The position numbers and the translations under genes are program-made. From Actinomadura macra NBRC 14102 (lineage in GTDB: Bacteria; Actinomycetota; Actinomycetes; Streptosporangiales; Streptosporangiaceae), in assembly GCF_001552215.1 (NCBI RefSeq), contig NZ_BCQT01000001.1:124001-188000 (forward strand): a DNA stretch of 64,000 nucleotides, read 5' to 3'. The notes under the pieces were generated by a model, which saw only the letters and a list, made by a program, of their open reading frames with translations, did not search any database and was not told the DNA's origin. Of this stretch, positions 46,163 to 54,373 are shown in pieces (positions within the stretch are counted from its first letter, which is position 1; the number at the start of each line of letters is the position of its first letter).

Positions 46163-47112
46163 GCGAACTCCCTCATTCCTCGGAAACGGTCTCGGTAGTC
46201 GGACGGGGCGACGCCGACCTGCCGGTGGAAGGCGCGGCGCAGGGTCTCGCCCGTCCCGAAGCCGAGTCGCCGGGCCAGCGTCTCGACGGGCTCGTCCCCC
46301 TCCGCGAGCGCCCGCCGCGCCGCCTCCACCCGTACCCGCTCGACGTACGCGGCAGGCGGGACGCCCAGCTCGGCGGTGAACCGGCGTTGCAGGTGCCGCG
46401 CGCTGAGCCCCGAGCGGCCGGCGAGGTCGGCGATGCTGTGCCGCGCGCCCGGGTCGGTCTGGATCGCCGACACCGCCGCCCGGATCGGGTCGGACGAAGG
46501 CTGCGCCGACCACAGCGGAACGCTGAACTGCGATTGGCTGCCGGGACGTCGCAGGAACATCACCAGCTCCCGCGCCACCGCGTGCGCCACGTCCCGGCCG
46601 TGGTCGTTCTCCACCAGGGCGAGCGCGAGGTCCATCCCGGCGGTGACCCCGGCGGACGTCCAGAACCGCCCGTCCCTGATGTAGATCGGGTCGCAGTCGA
46701 CGGTCAGCCGCGGATACTCGTCCCTGAGCTGCCGTTCGCGTCCCCAGTGCGTGGTGACGCGGCGACCGTCCAGCAGCCCGGCGTCGGCCAGCAGCAGCAC
46801 CCCGCTGCACACCGACGTGACGCGCCGCGCGGTCGCCGCCGCGGCGGCGACCCAACCGGCGAGCGCGGTGTCGTCCCGTGCGCGGTCCACCCCCGTCCCA
46901 CCAATGATCATGAGGGTGTCGACGCTGCCGGGCGGCACGTCCCGGACCCCGTGCGAGGCGTGCACGGGCAGCCCGCTGCTCGCCCGGACGAGACCCGCCT
47001 CGGACGCCACGACCAGGCACTCATAGCGCCCGGTGTAGTGGAACACCTCGTGCGGCCCCGCCAGGTCGAGCGACTGGAACCCCTCATAGATCACGAACGC
47101 GACGCGCTGCAT
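46159..47112 (-). CDS. GlxA-type AraC-family regulator
   Basis: 317 residues. The N-terminal DJ-1/PfpI-like domain (about 1-185, with VFHYTGRYECLVVASEAG, IIGGTGVD and the Cys elbow VTSVCSGVLLLADAG) is followed by an AraC DNA-binding domain of two HTHs (about 210-315: SIADLAGRSGLSARHLQRRFTAELGVPPAAYVERVRVEAARRAL...RRLGFGTGETLRRAFHRQVGVAPSDYRDRF). It probably controls the DJ-1 gene that follows in overlap, and perhaps the arginase-family operon, in response to a small molecule bound in its first domain. Confidence 0.93.
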   Translation of the reverse strand: MQRVAFVIYEGFQSLDLAGPHEVFHYTGRYECLVVASEAGLVRASSGLPVHASHGVRDVPPGSVDTLMIIGGTGVDRARDDTALAGWVAAAAATARRVTSVCSGVLLLADAGLLDGRRVTTHWGRERQLRDEYPRLTVDCDPIYIRDGRFWTSAGVTAGMDLALALVENDHGRDVAHAVARELVMFLRRPGSQSQFSVPLWSAQPSSDPIRAAVSAIQTDPGARHSIADLAGRSGLSARHLQRRFTAELGVPPAAYVERVRVEAARRALAEGDEPVETLARRLGFGTGETLRRAFHRQVGVAPSDYRDRFRGMREFA

Positions 47113-47265
47113 GCCTCCAGGCTGACCGCCCGCCGCTCATGGCGTCAACGACCAGTACCCCACAGATCACGTCATATTCACGGCAATCCCGGCTCAAGGG
47201 ACTCGCCCGACGACTCGCCCTCCGGCTTTTCACTCAGCTCGTTCCACGCTCACGCGAATTCGGAC

Positions 47266-47295
47266 TTGACACCGCCTGGGCCGCTATGGCTAACT
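47266..47295 (+). promoter_or_regulatory. strong promoter for the 49-residue basic protein
   Basis: TTGACA (47266-47271), an 18-bp spacer and CTAACT (47290-47295). The predicted transcript starts near 47302 and has a leader of about 195 nt up to ATG 47497. Two ATGs at 47299 and 47303 open short upstream frames (26 and 3 codons). The leader is otherwise without a recognised riboswitch fold. Confidence 0.6.
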
Positions 47296-47496
47296 CTGAT
47301 GCATGAAGCTTTGATTCTTCTCCGGTTGAGCCGCCCTCCGGGCCGCTCCCGCACTCTCAGCGCCACAGGCAAACCCTGAACACTGCTCGCCGGCACCCCC
47401 TGCGACCAGTGTCGTCGGGCTGCGCCGGCGCACTCTTCTTTCCTTTTATCGGCCTTTCCACGGCTGAATTCACACGTGCCCGGAGGTGGTTTGTTT

Positions 47497-47646
47497 ATGC
47501 GTGCCATTAACAACGAGTCCGATCCCTTCGCCAAATCCCGCAAGAAGGGCAAGCGAAAGAACCAGGACATCAGGTCGGCGAATCTCGCGACCAGCCGGCG
47601 CAACGCCCGGCAGATGCCGACCCGGCAGCTCAACCGGGGTCGCTGA
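47497..47646 (+). CDS. 49-residue very basic protein
   Basis: ATG 47497 has GGAGGTGG eight bases upstream. The product begins MRAINNESDPFAKSRKKGKR and continues with many Lys, Arg, Asn and Gln residues; its predicted charge is strongly positive. It contains no Cys, Trp, Tyr or His. It has its own strong promoter and a 16-bp-stem terminator directly after the stop. A nucleic-acid- or ribosome-binding role is plausible. It overlaps the convergent HATPase gene by 17 bp. No family is recognised. Confidence 0.7.
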   Translation: MRAINNESDPFAKSRKKGKRKNQDIRSANLATSRRNARQMPTRQLNRGR

Positions 47647-48145
47647 CCGGTTCCCGGCCCCGGCCTTCCACGGCCGGGGCCGGGAACTCCGCCCACACCA
47701 CCGTGCGCGGACCGTCCGTCCGGTACCCCCACCGCGACGCCAGCCCCGCCACGATCCGCATCCCGCGCCCGGTCTCCGCACCGACCTCGGCCTTGACGAA
47801 CGGCCGCCCGCCGGCCGCCCCGTCGTCGGTGACCTCCAGCCGGTAGCAGTCCGGCCCCGCCGCGAGCACGACCCTCACCCGTCCGCCCTCCAGCCCGGAC
47901 GCCGTGTGCGTGATCGCGTTCGCGACCGTCTCGCTCACCACCATCACCAGATCGTCCAGCCGCTCGTACCCGCTCGCCAGCTCCCGGACGAAGCCCCGCG
48001 CGTACGCGACCGACCGCCGTACCCCCGGCAAGGTCACCTCGCCGAGCACCCCCGGCCCACCCACGGCACCGCCTCCCCGCCGCCCGGTACACCCGGCGAC
48101 GAGTCGGGGCACGTTCTCGACACCCACGGCGACGGCCCCCTCCAT
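47630..48145 (-). CDS. HATPase-fold regulator (anti-sigma/serine kinase type)
   Basis: 171 residues from ATG 48145; GTG 48193 (GAGGG nine bases upstream) is an alternative. The GHKL ATP-binding domain is clear: LDDLVMVVSETVANAITHTASG with the N-box, YRLEVTDDGAAGGRP and ETGRGMRIVAGLASRWGY. These proteins bind ATP and regulate sigma factors or act on an anti-anti-sigma factor by phosphorylation. No sigma factor or STAS gene is adjacent. Confidence 0.88.
   Translation of the reverse strand: MEGAVAVGVENVPRLVAGCTGRRGGGAVGGPGVLGEVTLPGVRRSVAYARGFVRELASGYERLDDLVMVVSETVANAITHTASGLEGGRVRVVLAAGPDCYRLEVTDDGAAGGRPFVKAEVGAETGRGMRIVAGLASRWGYRTDGPRTVVWAEFPAPAVEGRGREPVSDPG
47650..47687 (+). terminator. 16-bp-stem terminator of the basic-protein gene
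   Basis: GTTCCCGGCCCCGGCC and GGCCGGGGCCGGGAAC are perfect arms with a 6-bp loop. It starts three bases after the stop of the 49-residue gene and lies inside the 3' coding end of the antisense HATPase gene. Confidence 0.85.
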
Positions 48146-48306
48146 CCCGGAAAGCCACACGTCACCAGGCTGTACGGCAGGAGCCCCGTACACCGTTCAC
48201 GCCCTCGCGAACGTTCTCCCGCGCCGCACCGTCCGCTCTACGGACCGCCACGTGGCAGACGCCGCCCGGCCTCTGCCCGGCCTCTACCGAGCCACCCGGC
48301 CTCAGC

Positions 48307-48660
48307 TCAACCGCGGGGTTCGACCGCGCCCCGGGGAGCCTCGATCCGGACGGGCGCGCCGTAGTCGAAGCCGAGCCGCTCCTTCCCGTCCACCAGCGCG
48401 ACGGGCCGCGCGTCGCCGGACGCCGCCAGGTACAGCTTCTTGCCCGGCGAGCCCGCGAACCCGATGACGCGGACGGCCTTCCCCTCGAACGTCGCCGCGC
48501 GTCCCGGTGGCTGCATGCCGTCGAAGGCGGTGACCAGGATCGCGTCGATGCCGATCAGCCTGCCGACGAGCTCGCCCCCCGGCCGGCGCCAGCATCCCCC
48601 ACCGGTCGCCCACCCGCCCGGCGACCTCGGCCATCCCGGTACGGAACTCCCCGGTCAGGG
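48307..48660 (-). pseudogene. frameshifted fragment of a lipoprotein-like gene
   Basis: The C-terminal frame reads GELVGRLIGIDAILVTAFDG...LYLAASGDARPVALVDGKERLGFDYGAPVRIEAP and ends at 48307. The upstream frame (TLTGEFRTGMAEVAGRVGDRWGMLAP) fits in front of it after a one-base shift near 48580. The end resembles LppX/LolA-like actinomycete lipoproteins. The signal peptide and N-terminal half are absent, cut off at the methyltransferase gene, so it is probably a remnant. Confidence 0.5.
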
Positions 48661-48662
48661 TG

Positions 48663-49460
48663 TCAGGGCTTGACCGCGACGCCGCAGTAGTGCGCGACCG
48701 CGGGCGGCTCCCCGAACACAGGGGACTCGACGCGCCACCGCGAGCACGGCACGATTCCCGGCTCCAGCAGTTCCATTCCCTCGAAGAACGGCGCGAGCCG
48801 CACGGCCGTCCGCAATACCATCGGCGGTGTGCCGTGCTCGTTCCAGTACTCCACCGAGGCACGGGCCGCCTCGGCGTTGATCTCGTCCGTCCCATGGCTG
48901 AGAACCAAATGACTCCCGGACGGTACCGCGTCCACGAGCGTCCTCACCACGTCATAGGCCTTTCGGTCATCCAGAACGAACTGGACTATGGCCAGCAGCG
49001 TCAACGCGACGGGACGGGATAAGTCCAGCGTCCGTGCTGCGCTTTCGAGGATCGCCTCCGGATCGTGCACGTCCCCGGCGACGAAGTCCGTCGCCCCCTC
49101 CCGCGTACCGCTGAGCAGGGCCCGCCCGTGGCTGAGGACCAGCGGGTCATTGTCGACATAGACGACCTTGCTCGCGGGATTGGACCGCTGAGCCACCTCA
49201 TGCGTGTTGTCCACGGTGGGCAGGCCCGTCCCGATGTCGAGGAACTGATCGATGCCCCATTCGCCGGCCAGGTGGCGCACCGCTCGCCCGAGGAACACCC
49301 GATCCGCCCTGGCCGACAGGACGATGCCGGGGAACACGTCCCGTATCTGCTCGCCGGCCGCCCGGTCGACCGGATAGTTGTCCTTCCCGCCCAGCCAGTA
49401 GTTCCAGATCCGCGCCGAATGCGGTACCGAGGAATCGATCCGCGCCCCGTCATCGCTCAT
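48663..49460 (-). CDS. SAV2177/DUF574-type SAM-dependent methyltransferase (second copy)
   Basis: 265 residues from ATG 49460; the frame upstream to 49505 is open without similarity. Same family as 37451-38278: NSARIWNYWLGG-like start (HSARIWNYWLGGKDNYPVDRAAGEQI), FLDIGTGLPTVDNTHEVAQ and KVVYVDNDPLVLSHGRALL. Substrate unknown. The two copies in the window differ over much of their length, so they are old paralogues and not a recent duplication. Confidence 0.9.
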   Translation of the reverse strand: MSDDGARIDSSVPHSARIWNYWLGGKDNYPVDRAAGEQIRDVFPGIVLSARADRVFLGRAVRHLAGEWGIDQFLDIGTGLPTVDNTHEVAQRSNPASKVVYVDNDPLVLSHGRALLSGTREGATDFVAGDVHDPEAILESAARTLDLSRPVALTLLAIVQFVLDDRKAYDVVRTLVDAVPSGSHLVLSHGTDEINAEAARASVEYWNEHGTPPMVLRTAVRLAPFFEGMELLEPGIVPCSRWRVESPVFGEPPAVAHYCGVAVKP

Positions 49461-50222
49461 CCGTCCATGCTGCCGCATCCCGCTCTTTCGCCTACTCACC
49501 CCCATCGCCGGCGAATCCGCCTTCCCTTCCTATTTACCCGGCTTTATGAAACTCCCAGGAGATCAACTCGGGGTGGCTCCGCGCCTGCCACCTCCTCAGA
49601 CACCCCGCCGCGGCAGTCCGGTTCGCGTGATCAGCGTGATCGTCTCATTCGCGGCGGCAGATTTGCACTGTCTCACCAACAGCGTCCGGCGCACGCCCGT
49701 CGTTGCTCACGTCTTACGAAGACCACTCCGCGCCGCGCGTGCGAATCTTTGACAGGTCAACCACTTTTCATCCCGATCCGAAGGGAGGGCGTCCACATCG
49801 ACTGCACATCGGCACGGAATCAGGCCCGGATTCAGAACCAGAAAGGTTCGGAATCGCGCCCACCAGGTCAGGACCGAATCGCCGGTGACTCCGCCGAGCG
49901 GTCGCCGCGCTCGGCATCCGCGTCGCGGCACTCGCCCTGCCGGCTCCCGCGCAGGCTGGCACCGGAGACCCCTCGAACACCACGCGGGCGGAACCGGCCC
50001 TCCTAGGCGATCCGGATGGTGTGTGCACCGGCGTTGAACTCTGTCCGTCCAAGAACCACCGTGTGAGACTTCGCCCCTCACGAAGTCCAAGGCAGCCGAT
50101 CCGTCCACCGGGTCGGCTGCCTTGCTGTCGCCCGCCCGACACCCCGTTCTCGGCCGTCATCGAGATCATCGACGGTCAGATGACACGGCCACAGATCATC
50201 GACACCGCTCACCAGGCAGGGA
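49461..50222. other. 762-bp intergenic region with a signal-peptide-like fragment
   Basis: No complete gene is supported. On the plus strand at about 49887-50066 the frame RAVAALGIRVAALALPAPAQAGTGD...GVCTGVELCPSKNH reads like the end of a signal peptide and a short two-Cys secreted segment, but a stop precedes it without a start codon. A hairpin follows at 50089. It may be a decayed small secreted-protein gene. Confidence 0.35.
50089..50123 (+). terminator. hairpin with 11-bp perfect stem
   Basis: AAGGCAGCCGA and TCGGCTGCCTT with a 13-bp loop. It could stop transcription from the plus-strand remnant upstream or from the oxidoreductase gene on the minus strand. Confidence 0.6.
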
Positions 50223-51230
50223 TCAGGCCCACGGGTCGAGTGCCTGCTTCCCGCTGGTGAGCCGATCCTCGATCCGCCGCAGAAGGGCCGGGCCGTCCGC
50301 CAGGCCGTGCACGGTCGGCCGCCCCGGCGGGTAGACGCCCTGGGCGATCAGGCTCAGCAACTCCGCCATCAACTGCTGGTAGAAAGCCGGCACGGCGCTG
50401 GCGAGCGCACGGATGTGAAGGCCGATGACATGCACCTGGTGGTCGAACACCAGGTCGTGCGTGCTCAGGGTCGCATCTCCCGAGGCAGCACCGAAGACCA
50501 CGATCCTTCCGGTGACGCGACGTGTCACCGACAGGCTGGTGGCGAAGGTCGATCTGCCCACCGACTCCAGGACGAGGTCCACGCCTCCGGTGCGGCGCAT
50601 GATCTCCTCTGCCAGGTCGGCCCGCGAGCCGTCCAGGACGTCCTCGACGCCGAGCGCCCGGATCGTGGCGTGCTTCGTGGGTGCGGCGCTGGCGATCACG
50701 CGCGCCCCGTGGTGAACGGCCAGCCGCACGGCCGCCTGGCCGACGCCTCCGGCCGCCGCGTGGACGAGCACCACGGCGCCGGGACGGATGTCCCCCAGCT
50801 TCAACGCGGCCAACGCCGTCGCCCAGTTGAGGACGATCCCGAGCGATTCCGCGTCACTCCACCCGTCCGGCACCGGAAGGACGCCAGCGGCGGGCATCGT
50901 CATGTACTCCGCGAAGGCACCGCGGCCCACCCCGACCACATGGCTGCCCACTCGCGGTGGCGCGGTGACCTCCTCCCCGATCGCCACGATCTCGCCGGCG
51001 GCCTCGAACCCCGCGATGTAAGGCGCGGCTGGGCCGCCACCGTAAGTTCCCTGCGTCTGCATCACGTCGGCGTAGTTGACCCCTGCCGCCGTGACCCGAA
51101 CGAGGAGCTCACCCGGCGCCGGGACAGGACGCGGAGCATCGTCGACCAGGGTCAGGTCCGAGGGTCCGCGTCGAGAGGTCTGCACCAGGGCCCGCATGGT
51201 CGGGGCCGCTTCCGTGGTCGTCACGTCCAT
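50223..51230 (-). CDS. zinc-independent quinone oxidoreductase (MDR family)
   Basis: 335 residues of the medium-chain dehydrogenase family without the structural-zinc Cys cluster: GELLVRVTAAGVNYADVMQTQGTYGG, AGFEAAGEIVAIGEEV and the NADPH-binding motif VHAAAGGVGQAAVRLA. It probably reduces quinones or alpha,beta-unsaturated carbonyls with NADPH. ATG 51230 lies eight bases after CCTACC. The MerR-type operator just upstream and the MerR gene show it is induced by the compound sensed by that regulator. Confidence 0.93.
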   Translation of the reverse strand: MDVTTTEAAPTMRALVQTSRRGPSDLTLVDDAPRPVPAPGELLVRVTAAGVNYADVMQTQGTYGGGPAAPYIAGFEAAGEIVAIGEEVTAPPRVGSHVVGVGRGAFAEYMTMPAAGVLPVPDGWSDAESLGIVLNWATALAALKLGDIRPGAVVLVHAAAGGVGQAAVRLAVHHGARVIASAAPTKHATIRALGVEDVLDGSRADLAEEIMRRTGGVDLVLESVGRSTFATSLSVTRRVTGRIVVFGAASGDATLSTHDLVFDHQVHVIGLHIRALASAVPAFYQQLMAELLSLIAQGVYPPGRPTVHGLADGPALLRRIEDRLTSGKQALDPWA

Positions 51231-51244
51231 GAGGCGAAGGTAGG

Positions 51245-51266
51245 ACCCTCACGCATGTGTCAGGGT
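51245..51266 (-). promoter_or_regulatory. MerR-type operator in a 19-bp promoter spacer
   Basis: Dyad ACCCTGAC-N6-GTGAGGGT (7 of 8 positions pair) lies between TTGACC (51269-51264) and CCTACC (51244-51239), with a spacer of 19 bp. This overlong spacer with a central dyad is the hallmark of MerR-activated promoters. It is placed between the MerR stop and the oxidoreductase start. Confidence 0.85.
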
Positions 51267-51634
51267 CAAGCCGACGCGGGCGGGCGGGCGCGTCCGAGGT
51301 AGGTGTCGAGGGCCGATCGCTGCGCCTCAAGGCTCGCGATCTGCGCGGCCAGCCGGTCTCGATACCGCTCCACCTCGGCGAGGAATTCCTCGCAGGACGA
51401 CGATCGCGGCCCGTCGGATCCGTCGCTCGGGCCCGGCAGGGCAGCGCGGATCAGCCGCACCGGCAGTCCAGCCTTCAGAAGCGAACGGATGTGCAGCACC
51501 GTGCCGATGGTTGAGGGGCAGTAGTCCCGATATCCGTTCGCCCGACGGCCGGGGGTGATCAGCCCTTCTTCTTCGTAGTGCCGCAAAGCCCTGACACTCG
51601 CACCGCTCACCGCGGAAGCCTGTCCTATCCTCAC
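51266..51634 (-). CDS. MerR-family regulator
   Basis: 122 residues from GTG 51634. The N-terminal winged helix MRIGQASAVSGASVRALRHYEEEGLITPGRRANGYRDYCPSTIGTVLHI is typical. The coiled coil (EEFLAEVERYRDRLAAQIASLEAQRSALDTYLG) forms the dimer. There is no Cys pair suggesting metal binding, so an organic ligand or redox-active compound is more likely. It should activate the quinone oxidoreductase gene 35 bp downstream by untwisting the 19-bp spacer. Confidence 0.94.
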   Translation of the reverse strand: MRIGQASAVSGASVRALRHYEEEGLITPGRRANGYRDYCPSTIGTVLHIRSLLKAGLPVRLIRAALPGPSDGSDGPRSSSCEEFLAEVERYRDRLAAQIASLEAQRSALDTYLGRARPPASA

Positions 51635-51962
51635 ACGAGCATGAACGCCATAGCCGCGAGGACTCTTCCCGGTGACATACCGATGTGGCGGCGGCCAACG
51701 CCGGTCCTGTCTTACCTGAACAAGGGAACTTCACGCCCCGTCCCGCCACTGACCATGATCTCCACGGCATGATCGATCACAACTTTCCGTGTCCGGATTG
51801 GGCCATCGCAACCACGAGTCGGACCCACTTCCCGCTGATTTCCGCTGGCACGACGGGTCCAACGCTGCGGCCGCGCCTTGGTCGGGACGATGACCCGGTG
51901 ATCTTCCGAGTCTTGAGAAAACGCGTGTGCATTCCACGCCGGTGGGACCGACACTGGGAAGT

Positions 51963-53003
51963 ATGAGGGGTACGGGGGATCGTTTATATCGGCAAATATG
52001 TACGGTATTGGTGCCAGGTGCCGGGCTTGAAGAGATAGGGGCGGCGCTTTCCAAGGTGATCACGTCAGTGGTCCCGCATGAGGCGTTGCGATTCGGAGTG
52101 ATGAATCCGTCGCTGGGAGCGGGCGTCACCGGGGTGGCGTTCTGGCACGGGTACGGGCCCGATCTCGGGCGTCAGGTGATGAGCGTCGACAGCAGGGGAA
52201 TGGACGATCTGCGGGGCCTGGCCGGTCTGGCGCGGCAGCCGGTGCCGGTGGCGGTGACGGACCGGATGCGCCGTGCGGACGCGCCCGATCGATTGTTCGC
52301 CGAGTACGGGGTGGGCGAGGAACTGCGCTTCGTGTTGCGCGACTCGCGCGGGGTGTGGGGGCTGCTCTGCCTGACCAGGGCGGCCGGTGCCCGGCCGTTC
52401 GACATGGACGACCGGTACCGGATCGCCGAGGCCGGGCCGCCGCTGATCGCCGCAGTGCGCCGTTACATGACCGCGGGGCCCGTCGTTCCCTCAGCGCGGC
52501 AGTCAGCGCCGGGAATGCTCGTCATCACCCCGGACGGCAAGATCAAGTCGAGGACGCCCCAGGCCGGACGGTGGCTGGACCCGATGATCGCCCAGCACGC
52601 GATACCGGACTGGCTCGTCGAGGTCTCCGTCGCCGCCCTGGCGTTCGAGGCACGCGAGCACGGCCGCGACCCGCGGGCGCGCTATCCGCGGATGTGCATC
52701 CCGTCCATGGGGAACGGCGGGTGGACTTCGATCGAGGCGCAGCCGCTCGGCGACGACGGGCACGTCGCGATCGTGATCCAGCGTGCGACCGGCGCGCTGC
52801 TGCTCCCGACGTTCTGCGACTGGTACCAGATCACCGCACGCGAACGGCAGATCATCCACTACCTGCACGACGGCTCCGCGACCAAGCAGATCGCCCGCCA
52901 TCTCGATCTGTCGGTGCACACAGTCAACGACCATCTCAAGGCGATCTTCCGCAAGACCGGCGCCTGCGGACGGCACGACCTGATGGCGGCCATCACCGCG
53001 TGA
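51963..53003 (+). CDS. LuxR-type regulator with an N-terminal GAF-like domain
   Basis: 346 residues from ATG 51963, seven bases after GACACT; GTG 51927 is an in-frame alternative. The N-terminal about 170 residues look like a GAF-type sensor (ICTVLVPGAGLEEIGAALSKVI...LRFVLRDSRGVWGLLCLTRAAGARPF). The C-terminal HTH is clear: ITARERQIIHYLHDGSATKQIARHLDLSVHTVNDHLKAIFRKTGACGRHDLMA. Ligand and targets are unknown; it stands alone. Confidence 0.9.
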   Translation: MRGTGDRLYRQICTVLVPGAGLEEIGAALSKVITSVVPHEALRFGVMNPSLGAGVTGVAFWHGYGPDLGRQVMSVDSRGMDDLRGLAGLARQPVPVAVTDRMRRADAPDRLFAEYGVGEELRFVLRDSRGVWGLLCLTRAAGARPFDMDDRYRIAEAGPPLIAAVRRYMTAGPVVPSARQSAPGMLVITPDGKIKSRTPQAGRWLDPMIAQHAIPDWLVEVSVAALAFEAREHGRDPRARYPRMCIPSMGNGGWTSIEAQPLGDDGHVAIVIQRATGALLLPTFCDWYQITARERQIIHYLHDGSATKQIARHLDLSVHTVNDHLKAIFRKTGACGRHDLMAAITA

Positions 53004-53088
53004 CGCCCGCACGCGGCCGATCTTCCAGCCCCGGCCCATCGCCTCGGTGTACCCGCCCCGCGCACACCGGAGCCGTGGGCCCGCATGT

Positions 53089-53397
53089 TCACTCCGGAGG
53101 CGGTCGCAAGGCGCCCTTCACCGCCACCACGGCGTCCATGGGATGGTCGGCCTCGCACAGCCAGATGCCGTTCGCCCAACTGAACCACCATTGGTCATTG
53201 TCACTGGCTCGCCTGCGGCACTCCAGCACCACGCCTTTGCTGTCCGGGTCGTGCGTGACGTGGAGACGTCCGTCCACGATCTCGGCCGTGAGCCTCTGGC
53301 CGCGCAGCGTCCCGGCCAGGCTCGCCAGCCGCCCGGCACCGCCCGGGCCGATCACCTGCTCCGCGTCGGTCTCACGCGGCCACTCCAAGAACCCCAC
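53089..53397 (-). CDS. 102-residue hypothetical protein
   Basis: GTG 53397 with GGGGGG six bases upstream. The sequence is Trp-rich in the middle (QWWFSWANGIWLCEADHPMDAVVAVKGAL) and looks like a small soluble beta protein. It precedes nothing on its strand within 80 bp, and no family is recognised. Confidence 0.6.
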   Translation of the reverse strand: MGFLEWPRETDAEQVIGPGGAGRLASLAGTLRGQRLTAEIVDGRLHVTHDPDSKGVVLECRRRASDNDQWWFSWANGIWLCEADHPMDAVVAVKGALRPPPE

Positions 53398-53499
53398 TGT
53401 GAACCCCCCACGCCGTGATCACACACTGTGCTTCTTCTACCACGCTAGGTACGAGGTCGTGGGGCCGGCCACGAGTGTGGCGAAGTGTGGCACGCGACT

Positions 53500-54354
53500 T
53501 CACACGAGGGTGTCCCGCACCCTGGTGATCAGCTCGCGAGCGGCCGCGCCGTGTGCGGCCGGCTGGGCCAGTTCTTCGAACGCCGAGGCGTACAAGGCGA
53601 TCTCGGCGGGCTGCGTGATGGTCAGCCATCCGGAGACGGTCTCCACCGACACGCGTTCCTTGTCGAACATCCAGAAGCCCTCGACCGGCCAGAGCCTGCG
53701 TTCGGCGTCCGCCGGGATCACACCGAAGGAGACCGTGGGCAACCGCGTGATCCGCAGGAGGTGGGCGAGTTGGTCTGCGAGCACCTCGGCCCCGCCGAGG
53801 CGGCTCCACAGGGCGGACTCCTCCACCAGGAAGGCGAACCGGTGATCGCCTTCCCGCAGGACGCGCTGCCGGGCGATGCGAGCGTCCACCGCGTCGTCGA
53901 GGTCGGCGGTGGGACTGTTGCGAAACGAGCCGACCGTGGTGAGGACCGCTCGTACATAGCCGGGCGTCTGTAGGAGGCCAGGCATGACCCCCGGCTCGTA
54001 GATCCGGAAAAGGCGAGTCCGCTCGTACAGACCCATCCGGGACTCTTGGAGGCGCCGAAGCCCGGACCGCTGGAGCCGCCGCCACTCGATGAACGCACCC
54101 TCCACGGCGCGGAGCGCGGCGATGAGGTCGGCGGTCTGCTCCTCGGCCCCGCACATCCGGCACCAGATCTGGACGTCCTGGCTGCTCGGAGCGCGCGCCG
54201 CATGCTCGATCTTGCTGACCTTGGTGCGGTGCCAGCCGGCCTGGGCCGCGAGGGCCCGACCGGTCAGGCCCGCGTCGAGGCGGAGTTCGCGAAGGCGATC
54301 GGCCAGTGCCCGGCGGGCCTGCTGGGCGCTGGACGAGGGTGAGGTGGTGGACAT
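53500..54354 (-). CDS. XRE/DUF5753-family HTH regulator
   Basis: 284 residues. A complete XRE HTH (RLRELRLDAGLTGRALAAQAGWHRTKVSKIEHAARAPSSQDVQIWC) is followed by DUF5753 (YERTRLFRIYEPGVMPGLLQTPGYVRAVL...ARIARQRVL...FAFLVEESALWSRLGG...TRLPTVSFGVIP). It ends a triad with DUF6879 and an 84-residue protein on the same strand, a recurrent actinomycete arrangement that resembles toxin-antitoxin or regulator-effector cassettes; function unproven. Confidence 0.92.
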   Translation of the reverse strand: MSTTSPSSSAQQARRALADRLRELRLDAGLTGRALAAQAGWHRTKVSKIEHAARAPSSQDVQIWCRMCGAEEQTADLIAALRAVEGAFIEWRRLQRSGLRRLQESRMGLYERTRLFRIYEPGVMPGLLQTPGYVRAVLTTVGSFRNSPTADLDDAVDARIARQRVLREGDHRFAFLVEESALWSRLGGAEVLADQLAHLLRITRLPTVSFGVIPADAERRLWPVEGFWMFDKERVSVETVSGWLTITQPAEIALYASAFEELAQPAAHGAAARELITRVRDTLV

Positions 54355-54373
54355 GACGGGGTGCTGGGGCGGA

